Shown here piece after piece: positions 59,315 through 64,000 of a stretch of DNA of 64,000 nucleotides. The stretch is from Legionella tucsonensis (GTDB lineage Bacteria; Pseudomonadota; Gammaproteobacteria; Legionellales; Legionellaceae), in NCBI RefSeq assembly GCF_001468035.1, contig NZ_LNZA01000001.1:2024231-2088230 (forward strand). The letters run 5' to 3'. Position numbers and translations under genes: made by a program. Every line of letters starts with the position of its first letter. Within the stretch, counting starts at the first letter, position 1. A model generated the notes under the pieces. It had not been told where the DNA came from. It saw only the letters and a program-made list of their open reading frames with translations, and did no database searches.

Positions 59315-61111
59315 ATGGATACAATTTATTACAACGGAAATTTTAAAGGCTCAGGTATTAGTAATAAAAAAATAACTGCTGTTGCCATTAAAAATAATAA
59401 ATTTGTTCAATTTGGCTCTGATACAGAAATTATTAAATTAAAAACATTCGAGACGATACTGGTTGATTTGCAGCAAAAAATTGTAATTCCAGGATTAAAT
59501 GATTCTCATATCCACTTAATTCGTGGTGGACTGAATTTTAATATGGAGTTACGTTGGGATGGCGTTCGAACACTTAATGAAGCGTTATTTATCCTTAAAG
59601 AGCAAGCTGAACGCACTCCTGCTCCCCAATGGGTTCGAATTGTTGGTGGTTGGACTGAGTTTCAATTTAAAGAGCGGAGAATGCCAACATTGGATGAAAT
59701 CAATTCGGTTTCAAAAGACACTCCTGTCTTTGTTCTTCATCTCTACGATCGCGCCTTACTCAATAGAGCGGCATTGAATGCCATTGGTTATGATAAGAAT
59801 ACTAAAGAAATGCCTGGTACCATGATTCAGCGTGATAAAAAAGGTAATCCAACCGGCATGTTAATTGCCCATCCTAACGCCATCATACTCTATTCTGCAT
59901 TAGCTCAAGGCCCTAAGCTTAATCGTGATGATCAAATTAACTCAACCTTACATTTTATGCGCGAATTAAACCGTCTTGGAGTCACTAGTGTGATCGATGC
60001 GGGTGGTGGGTTTCAAAATTACCCAGATGATTATGAGATAATCCAAGCGCTCGATAAAGAAAATAAATTAACCTTAAGAATCGCTTATAATTTATTTACG
60101 CAAAAAGCAGGGTATGAACTAGATGATTTTACCCATTGGACAAAAACTTCGAAATACCAACAAGGTAATGACTATTATCGTCATAATGGAGCCGGTGAAA
60201 TGCTTGTTTTCTCAGCTGCTGATTTTGAAGACTTTCTGCAACCGCGACCTGACTTACCTTCTGTAATGGAGGAACAACTAAAACCTGTTGTACGTCTTTT
60301 GGCAGAAAATAAATGGCCCTTTAGATTACATACAACTTACGATGAATCAATTGCTAGAGCTCTAACTGTTTATGAGGAAATCCATTCAGAGATCCCTATT
60401 GATAATTTACATTGGTTTTTCGATCATGCAGAGACTATCTCTGATCATTCAATAGATCGGGTAAAAAAACTCGGTGGTGGTATAGCTATTCAAAACAGGA
60501 TGGCTTTTCAAGGAGAGTATTTTAGTGAACGCTATGGGAAAGAAAAAACCTTACGTACTCCCCCAATTAACAAAATAATTGAAGCAGGAATTCCAATCGG
60601 CATGGGAACAGATGCGACTCGAGTTTCGAGTTATAACCCATGGTTATGTTTATATTGGCTAACTACAGGAAAAACAGTAGGTGGACAATCACTTTATAAT
60701 GAAGACAACATCCTTTCCAGAGAAAAAGCATTAGAGCTTTATACTAAAGGAAGTGCCTGGTTTTCTAATGAAGAAGACATAAAGGGATCTTTTCTTTCTA
60801 ATCAATTAGCAGATTTTGCTGTTCTGTCTAAAGATTTCTTTTTAGTACCAGAAGAGGATATTAAAGACATCTATTCGTTAATGACGGTGGTAGGTGGGAA
60901 AATTGTCCATGCTTGCGATAGTTTTTCTCAATACAATCCGCCAATTCCACCTGTTAGTCCCTCATGGTCTCCAGTTAAATATTATGGCGGTTATCATCGA
61001 AAAAACGTACTCGCATCAATTAACCAGAAGTTCCATCACCACAATCATTCTACTACTCCTTGTCATCATAGTTCTTGGCAATGGGGAGCATGTTTTTGCT
61101 GGGCATTTTAG
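59315..61111 (+). CDS. YtcJ-like metal-dependent amidohydrolase with His-rich tail
   Basis: 598 residues of the amidohydrolase superfamily. A small N-terminal beta domain leads to GLNDSHIHLIRGG (HxH metal ligands, about 68-70). RLHTTYDESIARAL (about 346), WFFDHAE (about 369-375) and MGTDATRVSSYNP (about 430) supply later ligands. The last 30 residues are His-rich and end in WQWGACFCWAF. Strong AAGGAGAA site. It likely forms an operon with the isochorismatase-like gene. The substrate is unknown. Confidence 0.8.
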   Translation: MDTIYYNGNFKGSGISNKKITAVAIKNNKFVQFGSDTEIIKLKTFETILVDLQQKIVIPGLNDSHIHLIRGGLNFNMELRWDGVRTLNEALFILKEQAERTPAPQWVRIVGGWTEFQFKERRMPTLDEINSVSKDTPVFVLHLYDRALLNRAALNAIGYDKNTKEMPGTMIQRDKKGNPTGMLIAHPNAIILYSALAQGPKLNRDDQINSTLHFMRELNRLGVTSVIDAGGGFQNYPDDYEIIQALDKENKLTLRIAYNLFTQKAGYELDDFTHWTKTSKYQQGNDYYRHNGAGEMLVFSAADFEDFLQPRPDLPSVMEEQLKPVVRLLAENKWPFRLHTTYDESIARALTVYEEIHSEIPIDNLHWFFDHAETISDHSIDRVKKLGGGIAIQNRMAFQGEYFSERYGKEKTLRTPPINKIIEAGIPIGMGTDATRVSSYNPWLCLYWLTTGKTVGGQSLYNEDNILSREKALELYTKGSAWFSNEEDIKGSFLSNQLADFAVLSKDFFLVPEEDIKDIYSLMTVVGGKIVHACDSFSQYNPPIPPVSPSWSPVKYYGGYHRKNVLASINQKFHHHNHSTTPCHHSSWQWGACFCWAF

Positions 61112-61376
61112 TTATGAAAGACAACATCCAACGCAAAGGATAGGGGCCAGATGATTAATAAATTTGGGGTAATACTCTTCAACTACTTGATAAAGTAAGG
61201 TGCGCTTCGGTTGATGGTGGGGGCTGCTATGCTATAGGTCGGATTCGTCTTCCATTGCCTATGATACATTACCATATAGGGGCGGTATGGATTGTTAGCT
61301 GCGTCACTGAAAATTATCTGCAGTGACGCAGAAAAATCACTTTGATTTAACCGCGTAAAATCAACACATTTCAGCA
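61112..61376. other. Intergenic region after the amidohydrolase gene
   Basis: About 265 bp with no frame I trust. A 70-codon minus-strand frame (61183-61395) overlaps the hairpin at 61377 and lacks a ribosome site. Confidence 0.35.
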
Positions 61377-61411
61377 TTTTTTCCGATCCCGCCAATCGGG
61401 ATTGGAAAAAA
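61377..61411. terminator. Strong bidirectional terminator-like hairpin
   Basis: TTTTTTCC-G-ATCCCG (61377-61391), loop CCAAT, CGGGAT-T-GGAAAAAA (61397-61411): a 15-bp stem broken by one G-T position. The A and T flanks give a U-tract in either direction. It lies 266 bp after the amidohydrolase stop. Confidence 0.65.
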
Positions 61412-61485
61412 TTCTTTGTAAAAGATCATGTGAAGCGATTATCGCCTTTGCTAATTTGGTATCAAGCATGACTGACAAGCTGATG

Positions 61486-61614
61486 AAACTCCCGAGAAAC
61501 GTCAACCAACGTCTTATGCTAAACCTCTTCATTCCCTAACCCCGTGGCTGGACGATCAGTCGGGAAACCATCTAGGAATCTTTGTCATCCACATGGCAAT
61601 TTCCTCGGGAGTTT
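61486..61614. repeat. Spaced inverted repeat, possible element ends
   Basis: AAACTCCCGAG at 61486-61496 is perfectly mirrored by CTCGGGAGTTT at 61604-61614, 107 bp apart. The enclosed DNA has no gene. It may be a small non-autonomous element or chance. Confidence 0.35.
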
Positions 61615-62215
61615 AAGCCAATTTATCAATCCCACCAGTTTTTTTATTAAGAAGAAATCCTTTATCGATTAAAGATTGTTTAATTTGATTTTCATAAAAA
61701 TGTAAACAAACGAAAGTTTGTATATTGCGCTCTTGAATGCTTTTCGCTGTGAGACAAGATAACTTCGCTGAGCTCGAGCGATTTAAAGGGTTGTTGATTT
61801 CGAAGATCTGGTAAATTATAGTTTTTAATGCTAACTTAATTTGCGGAAAATATTATGTCAAATAAGACAAATTTTAATTCTTATGCTAATTGCGAAAGTT
61901 TTTTTAGAACAATTCCATCATTTATAAGTGTTTCTGAAATTTTATCTAAAAGAAATTATCGTATAAGGCTGCTATTTAAACATATCAAACACAACAGTGA
62001 AATTGGTTTTGAAATATTACGATATTTACCTTTAACATACTGACTAACATCTCCGCAGTATATTTTAATTTCACTCTAATACTGCGTTCTAATTCGGCTT
62101 TTGCAATTACCTCATCTCGAATGCGGCTAATATCTTGTTTGATCAATAGCTTTGGTACATTTTTGTTTCGCCTCTTCAAATTTTTCTCTTTTAATTAAGT
62201 TATCAATATGAAGAA
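61613..62215 (-). pseudogene. Possible decayed gene on the minus strand
   Basis: Successive minus-strand frames give protein-like segments without any one open reading frame: IDNLIKREKFEEAKQKCTKA near 62215-62150, DEVIAKAELERSIRVKLKYT near 62120-62050, LDKISETLINDGIVLKKLSQ near 61950-61890, and QIKQSLIDKGFLLNKKTGG near 61680-61625, ending at 61613. They are coiled and charged in character. I recognise no family. A plus-strand 62-codon frame at 61855 is the competing reading. Confidence 0.3.
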
Positions 62216-62434
62216 TTGATTTTCTATTTCTTCCGGAGTTGCAAAAAATTCTGCCTTGGGCGGGAACTCATCACGAAGGGGCAAAAAGTTTCATCGATAA
62301 TTGCCAAAGTGAAAGATGGAAAAATTTATCACTTTATATTTTTGAAAGATACCTTTGCAACAGCTGGCACTTTTAGAATTAGTCCAGCCGGCACGTTTCA
62401 TAGTGATCCCAAAGGAATCGAATTCGAATTATAA
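62205..62434 (+). pseudogene. Remnant of an NTF2/SnoaL-like protein
   Basis: One frame gives FLPELQKILPWAGTHHEGAK, like the start of a SnoaL-type NTF2 domain (PWAGTYRGREG). Near 62300 the sense switches to the frame giving VKDGKIYHFIFLKDTFATAG and a stop at 62432-62434, the last strands of the same fold. About 50 residues between are missing and the frames differ, so the gene is broken. It ends 20 bp before the oxidoreductase gene. Confidence 0.55.
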
Positions 62435-62454
62435 TTTAAATTTAGGAGAAAAAC

Positions 62455-63405
62455 ATGAAAGTTGTAATAATCGAACAATTTGGACCTTCAAGCGTGATGA
62501 AGCTGATAGATCAGCCAACGCCCAATCCAGGTTACGACGAAGTTCTTGTCAGAGTGAAAGCTGCTTCCGTAAACCCTGTCGATATACAAACCAGAAGGGG
62601 GGACTACAACAATTCGATTGCATTACCAGCTAGGCTCGGAGTTGATTGTGCAGGTATCATTGAGAAGGTTGGAAAAGGTGTCCATGGTTTTCAGATTGGA
62701 GATGAAGTGTTCTATGTCACGAGGCTACTCGAAAACGAGGGTAGTTATGCAACGCATCATGTCGAGAAAGCAACCATAGTCGCAAAAAAACCTGAAACGA
62801 TTTCTTTTGAACAAGCTGCTACGTTACCGTTATCCGCTGGTACCGCATGGGAGTGTTTGATTGAGAGGGGGCGCCTAAAGTCGGGTGATAAAGTTCTCAT
62901 TCATGGTGGAGCAGGAGGCGTCGGTGTGTATGCAATCCAGATTGCAAAGTTTTTTGGAGCTCATGTTGTAACTACATCTGGCCTACATAACAAAGATTTT
63001 GTAGAAATGCTAGGAGCTGATGTCAGTTATGATTATCGCAGAGAGTCGTTGTATGAAGAGCTTCGTCAAGACTATCCCTCTGGTTTTGATATTATCCTAG
63101 ATACCGTGGGTCAAAAAACAATAGAAAATAGTCTTTCATTACTGGAAACCTCAGGGAGGTTAGTGTCAATTGTCGATATGTCTGAACCTCAAAACTTGAT
63201 TAGTGGCTGGCTAGTGAATGCAGAGATCCATTTTGTTTTTACAACTCAATCCGCGAAAAGGCTTGCTGAAATTGCAAAAGTGGTCGATGCGGGCGGTATA
63301 AAGCCTATTATTGAACGTGTTATGAAGTTAAGTGAAATAGTGTTAGCTCATGATTTAATCGAGACTGGAAACAGAAAAGGTAAGATTGCAATCTCAATAG
63401 ATTAG
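62455..63405 (+). CDS. NADPH-dependent quinone oxidoreductase-type MDR enzyme
   Basis: 316 residues. It is a zinc-independent medium-chain reductase: an N-terminal GroES-like domain (PNPGYDEVLVRVKAASVNPVD) without the zinc cysteines, LPLSAGTAWECL, and the Rossmann loop HGGAGGVGVYAIQIAKFFGA (about 145-164). Family members reduce quinones or activated alkenes. A TTAGGAGAAAAAC site precedes the ATG. It is flanked by two gene remnants in the eroded end of the window. Confidence 0.85.
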   Translation: MKVVIIEQFGPSSVMKLIDQPTPNPGYDEVLVRVKAASVNPVDIQTRRGDYNNSIALPARLGVDCAGIIEKVGKGVHGFQIGDEVFYVTRLLENEGSYATHHVEKATIVAKKPETISFEQAATLPLSAGTAWECLIERGRLKSGDKVLIHGGAGGVGVYAIQIAKFFGAHVVTTSGLHNKDFVEMLGADVSYDYRRESLYEELRQDYPSGFDIILDTVGQKTIENSLSLLETSGRLVSIVDMSEPQNLISGWLVNAEIHFVFTTQSAKRLAEIAKVVDAGGIKPIIERVMKLSEIVLAHDLIETGNRKGKIAISID

Positions 63406-63493
63406 TGCGTGTGTGTGTGGATTAAAAGTAGTCTAGCCGAATCTATCTACAGTGCAAACGGCGCCATCTACGGCCACCACTGTAACGACTAGA

Positions 63494-63610
63494 AAATGGG
63501 GTAAAAAATACCCTGCTGTAATGAAGTCCTGGAATAACAACTGGGAGGCTTTATCTCAATACTTTAAATACCCCGAAGAGTTTAGACGCATCATTTATAC
63601 GACTAACATT
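63494..63610 (+). pseudogene. IS256-family transposase fragment
   Basis: Residues KWGKKYPAVMKSWNNNWEAL, then SQYFKYPEEFRRIIYTTN, are the conserved C-terminal part of IS256-type (Mutator) transposases. The catalytic DDE regions upstream are gone, and the frame becomes unrelated after TTNI, where a normal enzyme continues with ESLNR. No terminal repeat of the IS was found. It is a relic of a past insertion. Confidence 0.75.
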
Positions 63611-63668
63611 AAGGTACTAAAAGCCTTTCTTGATTGCTGGCCGAAGGCACCGGAATTGAACCTGTTGT

Positions 63669-64000
63669 CTACGTCTTCTTCTCACCAATAAAAAGCAACT
63701 CTTTCAAGGCCATTTGATTATCTAGAATATCTTCAAGCGTATATTCTTTTAAAACGGCCAAAAAGCTTTCTTTTGCATCAAATAAAATACGTTTTAGCTT
63801 GCAAGCAGGCGCGATACAGCAAGTGGCTTTTTCTTTATTAAAACAGGGCACTAAATCGAAATTCGGCTCCAGCTTGATTACCAGCTCGCCCAAGTTAATA
63901 TCTGATGGGTGTTGAGCCATCGTAATACCACCGCTTTTGCCTCGAATGGTTTTAATAACTCCCATCTTTGATAAATTGTGAATGATTTTTAGCAAATGAT
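63669..64000 (-). CDS. nsrR: Rrf2-family regulator NsrR, N-terminus beyond the window
   Basis: The frame runs off the right edge, leaving about 110 C-terminal residues. The end of the winged-helix domain (HLLKIIHNLSKMGVIKTIRG, then KSGGI) is followed by the three Fe-S cysteines in CFNKEKATCCIAPAC, and by LKRILFDAKESF and YTLEDIL. This spacing and sequence match NsrR, a nitric-oxide-sensing [Fe-S] repressor. The target genes should lie to the right. Confidence 0.8.
   Translation of the reverse strand, partial: HLLKIIHNLSKMGVIKTIRGKSGGITMAQHPSDINLGELVIKLEPNFDLVPCFNKEKATCCIAPACKLKRILFDAKESFLAVLKEYTLEDILDNQMALKELLFIGEKKT

Noticed and set aside
61183-61395. 70-codon minus-strand frame
   Set aside because: It crosses the strong hairpin at 61377 and lacks a ribosome site.
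61855-62043. 62-codon plus-strand frame
   Set aside because: AT-rich with a weak ribosome site. The opposite strand gives more protein-like segments, and neither is secure.

Overview
The window is a chromosomal segment of a Legionella species. Genes are AT-rich with a gammaproteobacterial housekeeping set. Three recognisable Legionella loci are present: an AnkH-like ankyrin/cysteine-protease effector, an AnkK/LegA5-like lipid-kinase effector and the lysophospholipase PlaA. From memory, these lie in the same order in L. pneumophila (around lpg2300 to lpg2361), but I could not align anything.

Layout. 1-3950: the tail of an unidentified gene, a zinc alcohol dehydrogenase, a small membrane protein, and a two-gene unit in which a degenerate Smr-like gene is coupled (TAATG) to ankH. 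4087-10510: asd, aroC, prmB, divergent smrB, then the yibN-like/grxC/secB/gpsA cluster. 10620-18670: murI behind a 1183-residue candidate effector, a small Cys-rich exported protein, the AnkK/LegA5-like kinase and pilU. 18865-31250: an FAD oxidase, radA, xseB-ispA, bioC/comF, a single-PDZ site-2-type protease, hemA-prfA-prmC and dksA. 31400-35670: waaA, djlA, a DUF3530 protein and plaA. 36038-40013 is accessory: an L,D-transpeptidase pseudogene, a leucine-rich-repeat protein with a YopT/C58-like cysteine protease domain, and a small tail-anchored protein. 40136-50617: deaD, fadH, an EamA transporter, a candidate effector beside mdh, hemW, plsY and tsaD. 50833-57059: a coiled-coil candidate effector inserted before the rpsU-yqeY-dnaG-rpoD macromolecular-synthesis cluster.

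At 57214 a tRNA-Ile2 (anticodon CAU) marks the end of the core order. The last 6.7 kb looks like a decayed island: a HEPN-like gene pair, an isochorismatase-like/YtcJ-like amidohydrolase pair, an NTF2-like pseudogene, an enoyl-reductase-type oxidoreductase, an IS256-type transposase fragment and the end of an nsrR-type regulator.

Between genes, at least three families of short palindromic repeats recur, plus one 127-bp MITE-like element with 19-bp terminal inverted repeats. The most interesting candidates are the LRR-C58 protease, the degenerate Smr/AnkH unit, the HEPN-like pair with a substituted catalytic His, and the several unrecognised proteins with effector-like architecture. Effector status is always inference here.
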